The notes under the pieces were generated by a model. It searched no databases, was not told where the DNA came from, and saw only the letters and a program-made list of their open reading frames with translations. A DNA stretch of 64,000 bases from CAXBBB01 sp963815505 (lineage in GTDB: Bacteria > Bacteroidota > Rhodothermia > Rhodothermales > BA12). The DNA lies in NCBI GenBank assembly GCA_963815505.1, contig CAWFGU010000022.1, positions 186,001-250,000 of the forward strand. Reading direction: 5' to 3'. Below are positions 54,333 through 63,996 of this stretch, one piece after another (positions within the stretch are counted from its first letter, which is position 1; each line of letters starts with the position of its first letter). The translations under genes and the position numbers were made by a program.

Positions 54333-56915
54333 ATGTCGCGACCGTTTCTGCTCCTCGCCGCCCTTCTGCTCGCCCTCCCCGCGACGGCACAGCCCATCCT
54401 CCGCCACACGTTCTCAGGGCCCGAGCTATCCGGCGACCCGTACGAACTCCGCGAGGAAGGTGGGCTGCTCTACTTCATCGGCCGGACCGGCAACCGCGCC
54501 GCCCTCCAGTCCTACGACCCGGCCACGAGCCAGCTGCGCACGCTGGGCCCCGACTCACTCTTCGTGCTGAGCGGCGGAGGCTCGCGGTTTCTCGCGCCAC
54601 TGATCCAAGACGGCAGCATCTACTTCTTGGCAGGCTTCCAGACCGGCGGACTCTACCGCTACGACATTGCGACGGATCAGACGACGAATGTGGGCACCAA
54701 CGTGTGCCTGCCCCGAGACTTCAATGCAGGCCTCGTCCCCTACGACGACCGCATCTTCTTCCCGGCCACGCGCTGCACCGAGGGCGGCATGTTCCTGCAC
54801 GTCTACGATCCCGCAACGGGCACGCTCGGACTCGCCCCTGAGCCGGCGGGCGGCATCCCGAGCAACGGCACGCGCCCCATCGACCTGATCGTCCACGACG
54901 GACGCCTCTTCTTCAGCGCGCAAACCGTCGCGACCGGCAGCGAACTGTTCGCCTACGACGCGGCAACGAACGAGACGACGCTCGCCCATGAGTTCGTGGC
55001 AGGCGCTGCGGGCGGCGGCGGGCGGCCGCTGGCCTCGCTCGGCGGCCTGCTCTACGTCGTCGACCAAGCGCGCGCCAACAACCCCGTCGTGGCCTACAAC
55101 GACACGACCGGTACGGTCGCACGGACAAGCATCACCGTGGGCACGAACTACGCCCTCGTACCCTTCCAGGACAAACTCATCCTGGCGCGCGAAGGGTTTC
55201 GCAACAACGAACTGTCGGCCTACGACCCGGCTTCCGATTTCATCAGCATTCTGGCAGAAGTACGCCCCGGAAGCGAGGGAAGCGCGCCCGCCGGTATGAC
55301 GGTCGTCGGCGACTCGGTCTTCTACTTCGCCAGCCCTGTCGACGGCGAGCAGGCACTGTTCGTCTACGACGGAGCCAATGGCACGACAACCAAGCTCTAC
55401 GACGTGTTCACGCGCCTCTCCCGCGCCGACCGCAACGGCATCGCCCGCGTGGGCAACACGGTCTATTTCGGTGGAAGCCCGACGACTGACCGCTCCGCTA
55501 CCGAGATGCATCAGTACGACTTGGCGACGAATACGGGCAGCTTTGCCTTCGAGGTCAATCCGGCCACGGGGCGCGCCGATATCCGAGATCTATACGACAT
55601 CGGAGGGCGCGTCTACTTCGGAGCCACGGCGCCCACCCCCGATTTGGCCTCGTTCGACCCGGCGTCCGGCACCACTTCGGTGGGATTGACCGGATTGAGC
55701 ACAACGGGTCGTCACGTGGTTTCTCTCGGTGACTTGATTTACTTCACCGGCACGTCAGACTCTACGGGCGCCGAACTATCGACCTACGACCCGGCGACGG
55801 GGCAGGTCCGCCAGGTGAGTGACATACGGCCTGGCCCGACCGGAGGCGTCAGCGACTTCTTCGTCGGTCTGTTCGGAGACGAAGTGATTTTCAACGCGAG
55901 CGACGGCACGTTCGACGGGTCCGGCACGTACGGATACGACCCCGCCACCGAGCAGATACGCTTCCTCGACCGCAACATCGGCAGCGATGCAGTCGAGTTG
56001 CGCGACACGCTCTACTTCACCCTGCGCGAAACGTCGCAGAGCTTTGGCGTGGGCGCGTACGATGCCGCTTCGGACAGTTCGTACATCGCGGCCACCATCG
56101 GCACGACGCAGCAGGGCTTGTTCGTAGATCTGACGCTCGTCGGTGACACGCTCTACTTCCTGGGACGTGGCGATCCGGCAAACTCGTACAACCTCTACGC
56201 CCTCGGAGGCGCCGGGCAACCGGTCCAGCCCAAGTTGGCCGACGCGCTGCTCGCGGACCGCAATCTCAATAACTTGCGCGTCTACGACGGCAAACTGTAC
56301 TTCCAAGCGAACACGTCAGCCGGTGCGTCGATTCGACAGTACGATCCCGCCACTGGCGCCATTATGGTGATCTACCAAGCCGATCTCAGCGATCGCGTAC
56401 GCTTTGCAGCAGGAGCAGGCGGCAAAATCTACTTCGTCACCAGCGACGCGAACAACGGCGACAAGCAAGTGCTGCGCGCCTACACCCTGTCGACGGGGGC
56501 ATTCGAGGTGGTCCAGCGTTATTCGGGCTTCGAAAGCCCGTTTCCCGTCATCGGCGTGGGCAACACGCTCGTCGTGATCGTCAACACCGACGCTGGGCCG
56601 ACACAGCTCTACACCGTCGACGCCACCATCACGGTCTCGAACGACAATGCCAGCGAAACGGCAGGACTCACCGCCCGTGTCATGCCCAACCCCACATCGG
56701 GAGCGGCACGCGTCGTCATCGGCGGTGCTGCGGGCGAGACGAGCGTTCGCCTCTACGACACGTTGGGACGCGAGGTCGCGCGCGTCCACGACGGCCTAAT
56801 GATCGACGGCGCGACGCTGACGCTGCCGACCGAACGGCTCTCGGCAGGTGCCTACTTCGTCGTCGTGCGCAGCCCGAGCGGCACGCGGACGCAGTCGCTG
56901 ACGGTCGTCCGCTGA
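54333..56915 (+). CDS. Secreted beta-propeller-like protein with T9SS sorting domain
   Basis: 860 residues from the ATG at 54333. Signal peptide 'SRPFLLLAALLLALPATAQ'. The body has about a dozen repeated blades, each with 'YDPAT' or a variant ('SYDPATSQLRTLG', 'TYDPATGQVRQVS', 'QYDPATGAIMVIY') and a strand ending in 'YF(F)xG', in the style of the ELWxxDGT repeat proteins of Bacteroidota. The C-terminus is a type IX sorting domain: 'ARVMPNPTSGAARVVIGGAA', 'VRLYDTLGREVARVHDG'. Probably surface-exposed, maybe adhesive; no catalytic motif. Placed after a sensor kinase/regulator pair that may control it. Confidence 0.85.
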   Translation: MSRPFLLLAALLLALPATAQPILRHTFSGPELSGDPYELREEGGLLYFIGRTGNRAALQSYDPATSQLRTLGPDSLFVLSGGGSRFLAPLIQDGSIYFLAGFQTGGLYRYDIATDQTTNVGTNVCLPRDFNAGLVPYDDRIFFPATRCTEGGMFLHVYDPATGTLGLAPEPAGGIPSNGTRPIDLIVHDGRLFFSAQTVATGSELFAYDAATNETTLAHEFVAGAAGGGGRPLASLGGLLYVVDQARANNPVVAYNDTTGTVARTSITVGTNYALVPFQDKLILAREGFRNNELSAYDPASDFISILAEVRPGSEGSAPAGMTVVGDSVFYFASPVDGEQALFVYDGANGTTTKLYDVFTRLSRADRNGIARVGNTVYFGGSPTTDRSATEMHQYDLATNTGSFAFEVNPATGRADIRDLYDIGGRVYFGATAPTPDLASFDPASGTTSVGLTGLSTTGRHVVSLGDLIYFTGTSDSTGAELSTYDPATGQVRQVSDIRPGPTGGVSDFFVGLFGDEVIFNASDGTFDGSGTYGYDPATEQIRFLDRNIGSDAVELRDTLYFTLRETSQSFGVGAYDAASDSSYIAATIGTTQQGLFVDLTLVGDTLYFLGRGDPANSYNLYALGGAGQPVQPKLADALLADRNLNNLRVYDGKLYFQANTSAGASIRQYDPATGAIMVIYQADLSDRVRFAAGAGGKIYFVTSDANNGDKQVLRAYTLSTGAFEVVQRYSGFESPFPVIGVGNTLVVIVNTDAGPTQLYTVDATITVSNDNASETAGLTARVMPNPTSGAARVVIGGAAGETSVRLYDTLGREVARVHDGLMIDGATLTLPTERLSAGAYFVVVRSPSGTRTQSLTVVR

Positions 56916-56963
56916 TTTCCGCCACCGCTACGCCGCACCTTCGGAGGAGGGGGCGGCGGATCA

Positions 56964-57002
56964 GGCCCGTGTCTCGTGGTGGGGACGCGGGCCGCTTTGT
57001 TT
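56964..57002 (+). terminator. Rho-independent terminator after the T9SS propeller gene
   Basis: GGCCCGTGTCTC (56964-56975) pairs with GGGACGCGGGCC (56982-56993), 12 bp with two G-T pairs and a six-base loop, then GCTTTGTTT. It lies 49 bases after the stop. Confidence 0.7.
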
Positions 57003-57082
57003 CGGGCACCGACCCTGCGGATCAGGTGGGGCGCATCCGTCTGCATACTGCGTCGTATGCTGCTCGCCTACCTGTCCTGCCC

Positions 57083-58996
57083 ATGCCTTTCCGCTCCGTT
57101 CTCGCTGCGCTCCTGCTCTCCGCCTGCGCGTCCTACCCCGAAGCGCCACCGCCGGGCGCTCCGCCCAACGCCCCCACGATCTCCGCCGAGCCGCTGAGCG
57201 ACCGCCGCGTTGCCTATACGATCGACGCCACGCTCGCCCCCAACGCCCGCACCGTCAGCGGCACGATGCAGGTGCAATGGACGAATGCTGGGCCGGTCCC
57301 AGTCGACACGCTGATGTGGCATCTCTACCTGAACGCCTTCCGTCCACAATCGACGTGGATCCAGGAGAGCGGCGGCTCGCACAGAGGCAGCGCAGTCGAA
57401 GGCGAGGACCGATGGGGCGGGGTTACTGTCGAGCGGATCGAGCAAGACGACGTGGACCTGACGAGCCGATTCGCCATCGTTCGAACGCCGACAGGCAGCG
57501 CGACTGACTCCACCGTTGCCGCGCTGAGTCTGCCGACGGCTGTTGCGCCTGGTGCCACCGTCGTGCTCGATGTGGCCTTCACGTCCAAACTGCCACTCAT
57601 CTTTGCCCGTACCGGCTTTGCCGAAACGGCTGGCGGAGAGCCGTTCTTCATGGTCGCTCAGTGGTTTCCCAAGCTCGCAGTCTACGAAACGCCCGGCACC
57701 CGCTACGTCCCCGGCGACGCACCGCGCGGCCAGTGGAGCGCTCACACCTTTCACGAACACAGCGAGTTCTACGCCGACTTCGGCACGTACCGGGTCCGCC
57801 TGACTGTCCCGCTCGATTACGTCGTGGGAGCGACCGGCTTGCAAACCAGCGAACAGATCGGCGGCGAAGCCAGGACGCTCACGTTTGCCGCCGACGACGT
57901 ACACGATTTCGCCTGGACCGCCTCGCCCGCATTCCACGTGTTCGAGTCGCATTGGAAGCACGTCCGCTTGCGCCTGCTCACCCAACCCGAGCACGCCGGG
58001 CAAGCCGATCGCTACCTCGAGGCCGCGCGCGTCGGATTGGAAGGCTACACCGAGTTGGCGGGCGACTATCCGTACACCACACTCACGCTCGTCGATGGCG
58101 TCGGCGATTCGAACGGCATGGAGTATCCGACGCTCGTCACGCTGGGTACCGGCTACGGAGCGCCGCCGTGGGTTCGCCTGCCCGAGGTGGTGACGGTCCA
58201 CGAGGTCGGCCACCAGTGGTTTCAAGGTATGCTCGCGTCCAACGAAGCCGAGGAGGCGTGGCTAGACGAAGGCATCAACTCCTATGCCGAAATGCGCATC
58301 GTTGACGCTGCGTGGAATGGACCAGATGGCGACGGCTCGGTCTTCGACCTTCCGGGACTCGGCGCAAGCGACTTCGAGATGCAGCAGGTCGGATCGGCTA
58401 GCGTGAAGGCGGGCGATGGCGCGATCGCCGCGCCGACGTGGGAACAGGACAACGCCTACGGTGGACGCGTCTATTCCAAGCCTGCGATGCTGATGGCGAG
58501 TCTCGAAACGCTGATCGGTCAGTCAGCGATGCGCGAGTTGATGCGCGATTACTTCGCTGCATGGCGCATGCGCCATCCGACGACGCGCGACTTCATCGCA
58601 TCCGCCGAGCGCTCCACCGGACAGGACCTCGACTGGTTCTTCGACGCTTACCTCTACTCCGACGCACTTCTCAGCGACAGCCTCAGTCTCGACCCCGATT
58701 CGAGCGGCGGTGGTGCGCGCCTCCAAGTCCATCGGCTGGGCCGCGCACCCTTCCCCCGAGAAGTCGAAGTTACCTTCGCGCAGCGCACACAAACCCTCTA
58801 CGTAGACCCCGATGCTCCGCTGGACCTTCGGCTGGAGGAGACGCCGATCAGCGCGCGATTGATAGCGGTCCCGCTGGACCGCAACGCGGCCGACGACGCA
58901 GTCACGCTCGAACCCGACGCTGCGTTTGCGCGCAAGCTGCACCTGAAGGCAGCCCAAGGCGTCCATCTCTTCCTCTCTGCCCTGCTGAGCCTGTGA
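57083..58996 (+). CDS. M1-family metallopeptidase, predicted lipoprotein
   Basis: 637 residues from the ATG at 57083. 'FRSVLAALLLSACAS' is a lipobox signal, so the enzyme is lipid-anchored and extracytoplasmic. Gluzincin residues are intact: His373, Glu374, His377 ('VHEVGHQWFQ') and Glu396 18 residues on ('AWLDEG'), with the substrate motif 'SNGMEYP' (a GxMEN relative) and the catalytic Tyr in 'VYSKPAMLM'. M1 enzymes remove N-terminal residues from peptides. Overlaps the next gene by four bases (GTGA). Confidence 0.93.
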   Translation: MPFRSVLAALLLSACASYPEAPPPGAPPNAPTISAEPLSDRRVAYTIDATLAPNARTVSGTMQVQWTNAGPVPVDTLMWHLYLNAFRPQSTWIQESGGSHRGSAVEGEDRWGGVTVERIEQDDVDLTSRFAIVRTPTGSATDSTVAALSLPTAVAPGATVVLDVAFTSKLPLIFARTGFAETAGGEPFFMVAQWFPKLAVYETPGTRYVPGDAPRGQWSAHTFHEHSEFYADFGTYRVRLTVPLDYVVGATGLQTSEQIGGEARTLTFAADDVHDFAWTASPAFHVFESHWKHVRLRLLTQPEHAGQADRYLEAARVGLEGYTELAGDYPYTTLTLVDGVGDSNGMEYPTLVTLGTGYGAPPWVRLPEVVTVHEVGHQWFQGMLASNEAEEAWLDEGINSYAEMRIVDAAWNGPDGDGSVFDLPGLGASDFEMQQVGSASVKAGDGAIAAPTWEQDNAYGGRVYSKPAMLMASLETLIGQSAMRELMRDYFAAWRMRHPTTRDFIASAERSTGQDLDWFFDAYLYSDALLSDSLSLDPDSSGGGARLQVHRLGRAPFPREVEVTFAQRTQTLYVDPDAPLDLRLEETPISARLIAVPLDRNAADDAVTLEPDAAFARKLHLKAAQGVHLFLSALLSL

Positions 58997-60006
58997 CCGA
59001 TCTCGACTCGCCGCTCGAGCTGCCGCCACCCGAGCCATTTCCTTTGCCTGAAGCGCCATCCGTTCGAACTGCATCTGAGTTAGCATTCACAGGAGGAGCG
59101 TTCGCCGCTCGCCGAATCGGAGCCAGTGCGCTCCTCCACCTGCTCCAAGCTGCGCTGGCGCTGATCGGTACGTTTTCGGTGTACTGGTGGGCAGGACGCG
59201 CCACCAACCGCCTCGCCCTGCCACTCGACTACGACGCCGTCTCACTGCTCACCTGGTCCGGTATCGTGGAAGAGTTGTCAGCCGGGTTCGGCCTCGCCTT
59301 CCTCAACTTACTCTGGATCGTACCGATCGTTTGGGTCGTTTCATCTGCACTGCGCGTCGGCATCGCATTCGCTGCTTCGCATGGCGGTCGCGGCATCCGC
59401 ACGGGACTCGGCTACTACGGTTGGAGCGGCGTAGGGCTAGCAGCGCTGTTCGGGTTGCTGGCCTTTGCGTGGGCGCTGCTGACCGTTTTGGTAGCCACCA
59501 CCCTCGTCTCACTCGTCAGTGGTCCGTCGCGGACCCTGTGGGGCTATTTCGTGGTGCTGCCCGTTCTGCTTTTGGGCGGCTGGGCCGTTCTCGCCTTCAG
59601 TCACACTCACGCCCGAGCCGCCGTCGCGCTAGGATCCAAGGTCGGCGAATCGGTTCGGCTGGGATTAGCCGCCGTCGGACGCGACGGACCGAGCGTCCGC
59701 ATTGGAGTCGGATTTCTGGCGATCGGCTGGATCCTCTGGCTTGCCCCGTTGATCGTCGACATTGTGCTAGACGGCGCGTCGCCCGCCGGATTCTGGACCG
59801 CTTTCCTGATCGGTCAACTCCTCCTCTTCGCGCGGACTTTTGTCGAAGTCAGCTGGATCGCGGGAGTCGCCCGCCGCCACGTTACTCTGCGCGAAGACGA
59901 CCTCTCGTGGCTTAGCCTTCGACTGCCCGAAGAGCTGGTCGTCTATGTCGCGGATTCCGACGAAAGTCGCCAGCCGTTAAGTGCAATTCAGAACGACGAA
60001 ACCTGA
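58993..60006 (+). CDS. Integral membrane protein, unknown function
   Basis: 337 residues from a GTG at 58993 overlapping the stop of the peptidase gene, so probably translationally coupled. Several TM segments: 'LLHLLQAALALIGTFSVYWW', 'GFGLAFLNLLWIVPIVWVVS', 'VGLAALFGLLAFAWALLTVL', 'LWGYFVVLPVLLLGGWAVLA', 'VGFLAIGWILWLAPLIVDIV'. No motif recognised. It ends with a small palindromic AACCTGACAGGTT just before trxB's stop. Confidence 0.75.
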   Translation: MTDLDSPLELPPPEPFPLPEAPSVRTASELAFTGGAFAARRIGASALLHLLQAALALIGTFSVYWWAGRATNRLALPLDYDAVSLLTWSGIVEELSAGFGLAFLNLLWIVPIVWVVSSALRVGIAFAASHGGRGIRTGLGYYGWSGVGLAALFGLLAFAWALLTVLVATTLVSLVSGPSRTLWGYFVVLPVLLLGGWAVLAFSHTHARAAVALGSKVGESVRLGLAAVGRDGPSVRIGVGFLAIGWILWLAPLIVDIVLDGASPAGFWTAFLIGQLLLFARTFVEVSWIAGVARRHVTLREDDLSWLSLRLPEELVVYVADSDESRQPLSAIQNDET

Positions 60007-60031
60007 CAGGTTCGAGTCAAGACACCTCTAG

Positions 60032-61084
60032 TCAGTTCGTCGCCTGCTCCGCTTCGTCGCTTTGCACCGACTCCGCGGCGTGGTACTCGGTTTCGGTCCG
60101 CACTTCATCGATCACCCCATGCTCGGCCAGCCATCGCTCGGCGTCGATGGCGGCCATACAGCCCGTCCCCGCTGCCGTGATCGCTTGCCGGTACACGTGA
60201 TCCTGCACGTCCCCGCACGCGAATACCCCGTCGACGCTCGTGTAGGTGCTCGTCGGTTTCGTCAGAATGTAACCCGCGTCGTCCATGTCCAGTTTGCCCT
60301 TGAACACGTCGGTGTTGGGCGTATGGCCGATGGCGACGAAGAACCCGCCGACGGCCAAGTCACGCGCCTCATCGGTCTCTGTATCGCGAATGCGGACGCC
60401 TTCGACACTGCTCTCGCCAAGCACATCCTCGACGACGGTATTCCACAGGAAGTCGATCTTCTCGTGAGCGAACGCCCGCTCCTGCATCACCTTGCTCGCG
60501 CGCAACTCGTCGCGTCGGTGGATGACGTAGACCTTTTTGGCGAAGCGCGTCAAGAACAGCGCTTCTTCGAGAGCTGTATCGCCGCCTCCGACAATGGCGA
60601 GGTCTTCGCCACGGAAAAAGGCTCCGTCGCACGTCGCGCAGGCGCTCACGCCACGCCCGAGCAGCCGCTCCTCGTTCTCAAGTCCGAGATACCGAGCCGA
60701 CGCCCCCGTTGAGACGATCACGGTTTGCGCAAGAATCGGCTTCTCTTCGTCGATTGCTAGCTTAAACGGACGACTATCCAGATCGACGTGCGTCACCATG
60801 CCATAGCGCATGTCGGCGCCAAAGCGTTCGACCTGCTGTTCCATCTGCTGCATCAGATCCGGCCCCATAATGCCTTGTGGGAAGCCGGGAAAGTTCTCGA
60901 CATCGGTCGTCGTGACCAATTGGCCGCCTGGCTGTGGCCCCTGGAAGACGACGGGCGCAAGGTTGGCACGTGACGCGTACAGCGCCGCTGTCAGGCCGGC
61001 AGGTCCGGTACCGACTATGACGACGTCGTGGCGCTCGGCATTGGAGAAGTCAAGCGTGGCGAGGGGCGAAGAGTTGAGTTCCAT
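60032..61084 (-). CDS. trxB: Thioredoxin reductase (NADPH)
   Basis: 350 residues, some 30 longer than E. coli TrxB because of an acidic C-terminal tail. FAD motif 'VVIVGTGPAGLTAALYASRA', redox-active 'ACATCDGAFF' (CxxC) and NADPH motif 'AIVGGGDTALEEALFL', then 'GVFACGDVQDHVYRQAITAA'. It reduces the thioredoxin encoded just upstream (trxA, same strand), although a terminator lies between them. Confidence 0.97.
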   Translation of the reverse strand: MELNSSPLATLDFSNAERHDVVIVGTGPAGLTAALYASRANLAPVVFQGPQPGGQLVTTTDVENFPGFPQGIMGPDLMQQMEQQVERFGADMRYGMVTHVDLDSRPFKLAIDEEKPILAQTVIVSTGASARYLGLENEERLLGRGVSACATCDGAFFRGEDLAIVGGGDTALEEALFLTRFAKKVYVIHRRDELRASKVMQERAFAHEKIDFLWNTVVEDVLGESSVEGVRIRDTETDEARDLAVGGFFVAIGHTPNTDVFKGKLDMDDAGYILTKPTSTYTSVDGVFACGDVQDHVYRQAITAAGTGCMAAIDAERWLAEHGVIDEVRTETEYHAAESVQSDEAEQATN

Positions 61085-61109
61085 GATCGCAAACAGATAG
61101 AGACAGAAA

Positions 61110-61143
61110 CGCCCGAGACCGACACAGAGGTCAGCCTCGGGCG
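61110..61143 (-). terminator. Terminator between trxA and trxB
   Basis: On the minus strand CGCCCGAG (61136-61143) pairs with CTCGGGCG (61110-61117) around an 18-base loop, followed by TTTC. It lies 25 bases after the trxA stop and would limit read-through into trxB. Confidence 0.6.
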
Positions 61144-61167
61144 AAAGTGAGGCATCGAAGCCGTTCG

Positions 61168-61509
61168 TTACGCAGGCTGAGCCGAAAGAGCTTCGAGCTT
61201 CTCAGCGAGCACTTTCTTGGGCACAGCACCGATGAGTTGGTCGACGACCTGCCCTCCTTTGAAGAAGAGTAGTGTCGGAATCGAACGGACGCCATACTGC
61301 ATCGCTACGTCCGGATTCTCGTCCACATCGACTTTACCGACGAGCGCACGCCCATCGAAGTCGTTGGCGACTTGTTCGATCGTCGGGGCAATAGCGCGGC
61401 AAGGTCCACACCAAGTCGCCCAAAAGTCGACGAGGACGGGTAAGTCGCTGTTGACGACGTTATCGTTGAAGTTGGCGTCGGTGAGCGTGAGATACTTGGC
61501 GTCTGCCAT
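61168..61509 (-). CDS. trxA: Thioredoxin
   Basis: 113 residues from the ATG at 61509; the longer frame to 61710 is not credible. 'PVLVDFWATWCGPCRAIAPT' with the CGPC active site, 'VDVDENPDVAMQYGVRSIPT' (cis-Pro) and 'LLFFKGGQVVDQLIGA' are typical. A disulphide reductant for cytosolic enzymes, kept reduced by trxB next door. Confidence 0.97.
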   Translation of the reverse strand: MADAKYLTLTDANFNDNVVNSDLPVLVDFWATWCGPCRAIAPTIEQVANDFDGRALVGKVDVDENPDVAMQYGVRSIPTLLFFKGGQVVDQLIGAVPKKVLAEKLEALSAQPA

Positions 61510-61603
61510 GATCGGAGAAGGTTTGTCGGTTGAGAAGTGAGAAACGGCGCGTCGATGCCAATGTTTCTGGAATGATTGGTCCAGATCTGATTCGACCGCT
61601 TGC

Positions 61604-63886
61604 TCACTTCGCTGCCGCTGCAGTCGGTTCTTCGAGCGCGCGGCGCAAGCTGTTGTAGTATCGGTCGGCGAGGTCATCGCCTGAGATGCGAACTGTGCCC
61701 CGGTCACCAATACGGATACTCAGGTCGCTATCGCTCGTCACCCTACCGAGTCGCGTCACTTTAACTCCGTGCCCCTCGACGCGGTCTTCCAGATCGTCTG
61801 CTCTGTCAGCTGAAACGGTTAGCACAATACGGCTTTGTGCCTCGCCGAACAGCGCCGCATCCGTCCGCAAATGTTCGTGCATCTCTAATCCGACGTCGAC
61901 CCCCAACCCATCCGAAAACAACGCGACTTCGGCCAGACACGCGGCCAGTCCGCCGTCCGATAGATCGTGCGCCGACTGCACCCACCCTTCGCGAATCAGG
62001 TTCTGCATCATGGTCTGAATGTAGCGCTCCTCGTACAGGTTGAAATGCGGCGCGTCCCCTGCTGTCCGCTCATGCACGAACGCCAAGTATTCCGTCCCAC
62101 CGATGTCGTTTCGGTGCGCCCACGCAATAGGCGAGAGGAGAAAAATGACATCGCCGACCCTTTGTGCTCCGGCAGGTGTGACATGAGCGAGATCGTCGAC
62201 GATGCCCAGCATACCGATCGTTGGAGTGGGGAAGACGGCGCCGTTCGGGTTTTCGTTGTAGAACGACACGTTGCCGCCCGTGACCGGCGTGCCAAGCTCG
62301 GCGCACGCGTCCCCCATTCCGCCTACCGCCTCGGTAAATACCCAGTAGACTTCAGGTTTGTACGGGTTGCCGAAGTTCAGACAGTTCGTTACCGCGACAG
62401 GCCGCCCACCAGCGCACACGACGTTTCGCGCTGCCTCAGCAACGGCGATACGGCCACCCTTCCGCGGGTTGAGGTAAACGTATCGTCCATTGCAATCTGT
62501 CGACATAGCCAGTGCTTTGTCGGTTCCTTTGACTCGTACTACGGCGGCATCACTCGCGCCTGGCCCGACGAGCGTGTTTGTTCGGACTTGCGTGTCGTAC
62601 TGCTCGAAGACCCACCGCTTAGACGCGATGTTGGGTGCGCCCATCAGGTCGAGTATATAGTCAGTCGCTGTGTCGATGGTCGGATCATCGATCGATTCCT
62701 GGTCAAACGCGTGCGCCTCCTCTAAATAGTCTGGTTTGCGCGTTTCACGGTGATAAACTGGTGCACCACCGCCCAACACGAGATGGTCGGCAGGCACCCT
62801 GGCGACTTCATCGCCATGCCACAGCACCACGACATCTCCACCATCCGTTACCTCGCCGATGTCGGCATATCGTAAGTCCCACTTGGCGAAGATGGATTCT
62901 AGATCAGTTTCCCGCCCCGGTTCCGCAACAATGAGCATTCGCTCCTGACTCTCGGAGAGCATGATCTCGTAAGGCGTCATTCCGGTCTCACGAGTAGGGA
63001 CTCGCTCGAGAAACAGCGTCATACCGCACTCGCCCTTAGCACTCATCTCACATGACGAGCAGGTGATTCCAGCTGCCCCCATATCCTGGATGCCCGACAC
63101 AACACCCGCATCAATTGCTTCGAGTGTCGCTTCGAGCAGCAGTTTTTCTGTAAACGGATCGCCCACTTGTACGCTCGGGCGCTTGGACTCGCTCGCTTCG
63201 CTGATTTCCTCACTAGCAAACGTCGCCCCATGGATGCCATCGCGCCCCGTAGCGCTACCAACGATGTATACACGCTTCCCCGCGCCATGAGCGATCGCCG
63301 AAGCTGTCTTACCAATCTCGACAATCCCCACACTCATCGCATTGACGAGAGGATTCCCCTCATACGCTTGGTCGAACACGACCTCCCCACCCACCGTAGG
63401 CACTCCAAAAGCATTGCCATAGTCACCAATACCCCTTACAACTCCATCCAGTAGGTACCGAACGCGGGGATTCGACAGCGATCCGAACCGTAGTGAGTTA
63501 AGTGAAGCGATAGGACGCGCCCCCATCGTAAAGATATCTCGCTGAATTCCACCAACTCCCGTCGCTGCGCCCTGGTACGGCTCTACCGCTGAGGGATGGT
63601 TGTGGCTTTCGATTTTGAATGCGCACGCCAATCCCCCTCCGATGTCGACTAACCCGGCATTCTCATCACCCGCTTCGACAAGCAGCGCATCACCCGAACG
63701 CGGCAGCTTTTTGAGCAGAGCTATTGAGTTCTTGTACGAACAATGCTCGGACCACATTACCGAGTAGATACCCAATTCGACCGACGAAGGAATACGACCC
63801 AGTTTTCCGACGATCCAACCGTATTCCTCCTCGGTGAGTCCGTGTTCGAGAGCGGCTTCCAGATTGACGGCGAGTTCGCGTGCCAT
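61604..63886 (-). CDS. purL: Phosphoribosylformylglycinamidine synthase, small-type PurL subunit
   Basis: 760 residues from the ATG at 63886, the size of the small PurL form that needs separate PurQ and PurS. Motifs: 'VELGIYSVMWSEHCSYKNS', 'GLACAFKIESHNHPSAVEPY' with 'GAATGVGGIQRDIF', 'GIQDMGAAGITCSSCEMSAK' and 'RKGGRIAVAEAARNVVCAGG'. It converts FGAR to FGAM in purine synthesis. No purQ or purS in the window. It is preceded by a terminator of a gene beyond the window, so it has its own promoter in 63887-63956. Confidence 0.97.
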   Translation of the reverse strand: MARELAVNLEAALEHGLTEEEYGWIVGKLGRIPSSVELGIYSVMWSEHCSYKNSIALLKKLPRSGDALLVEAGDENAGLVDIGGGLACAFKIESHNHPSAVEPYQGAATGVGGIQRDIFTMGARPIASLNSLRFGSLSNPRVRYLLDGVVRGIGDYGNAFGVPTVGGEVVFDQAYEGNPLVNAMSVGIVEIGKTASAIAHGAGKRVYIVGSATGRDGIHGATFASEEISEASESKRPSVQVGDPFTEKLLLEATLEAIDAGVVSGIQDMGAAGITCSSCEMSAKGECGMTLFLERVPTRETGMTPYEIMLSESQERMLIVAEPGRETDLESIFAKWDLRYADIGEVTDGGDVVVLWHGDEVARVPADHLVLGGGAPVYHRETRKPDYLEEAHAFDQESIDDPTIDTATDYILDLMGAPNIASKRWVFEQYDTQVRTNTLVGPGASDAAVVRVKGTDKALAMSTDCNGRYVYLNPRKGGRIAVAEAARNVVCAGGRPVAVTNCLNFGNPYKPEVYWVFTEAVGGMGDACAELGTPVTGGNVSFYNENPNGAVFPTPTIGMLGIVDDLAHVTPAGAQRVGDVIFLLSPIAWAHRNDIGGTEYLAFVHERTAGDAPHFNLYEERYIQTMMQNLIREGWVQSAHDLSDGGLAACLAEVALFSDGLGVDVGLEMHEHLRTDAALFGEAQSRIVLTVSADRADDLEDRVEGHGVKVTRLGRVTSDSDLSIRIGDRGTVRISGDDLADRYYNSLRRALEEPTAAAAK

Positions 63887-63956
63887 ATAGATAAAGGATG
63901 CGTGAGCGAAGAGCCGACCAAGATACCTAGTGCGATAGAGAGCGGAGAGAAGCGAA

Positions 63957-63996
63957 CGCAAAAAGGCCCGCCGCTGACGAATCAGCGGCGGGCCTT
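63957..63996 (-). terminator. Strong terminator of a minus-strand gene outside the window
   Basis: A perfect 15-bp stem (AAGGCCCGCCGCTGA at 63963-63977, complement at 63982-63996) with a four-base loop. On the minus strand it is followed by TTTTT, so it ends transcription coming from beyond position 64000 and insulates purL. Confidence 0.85.
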
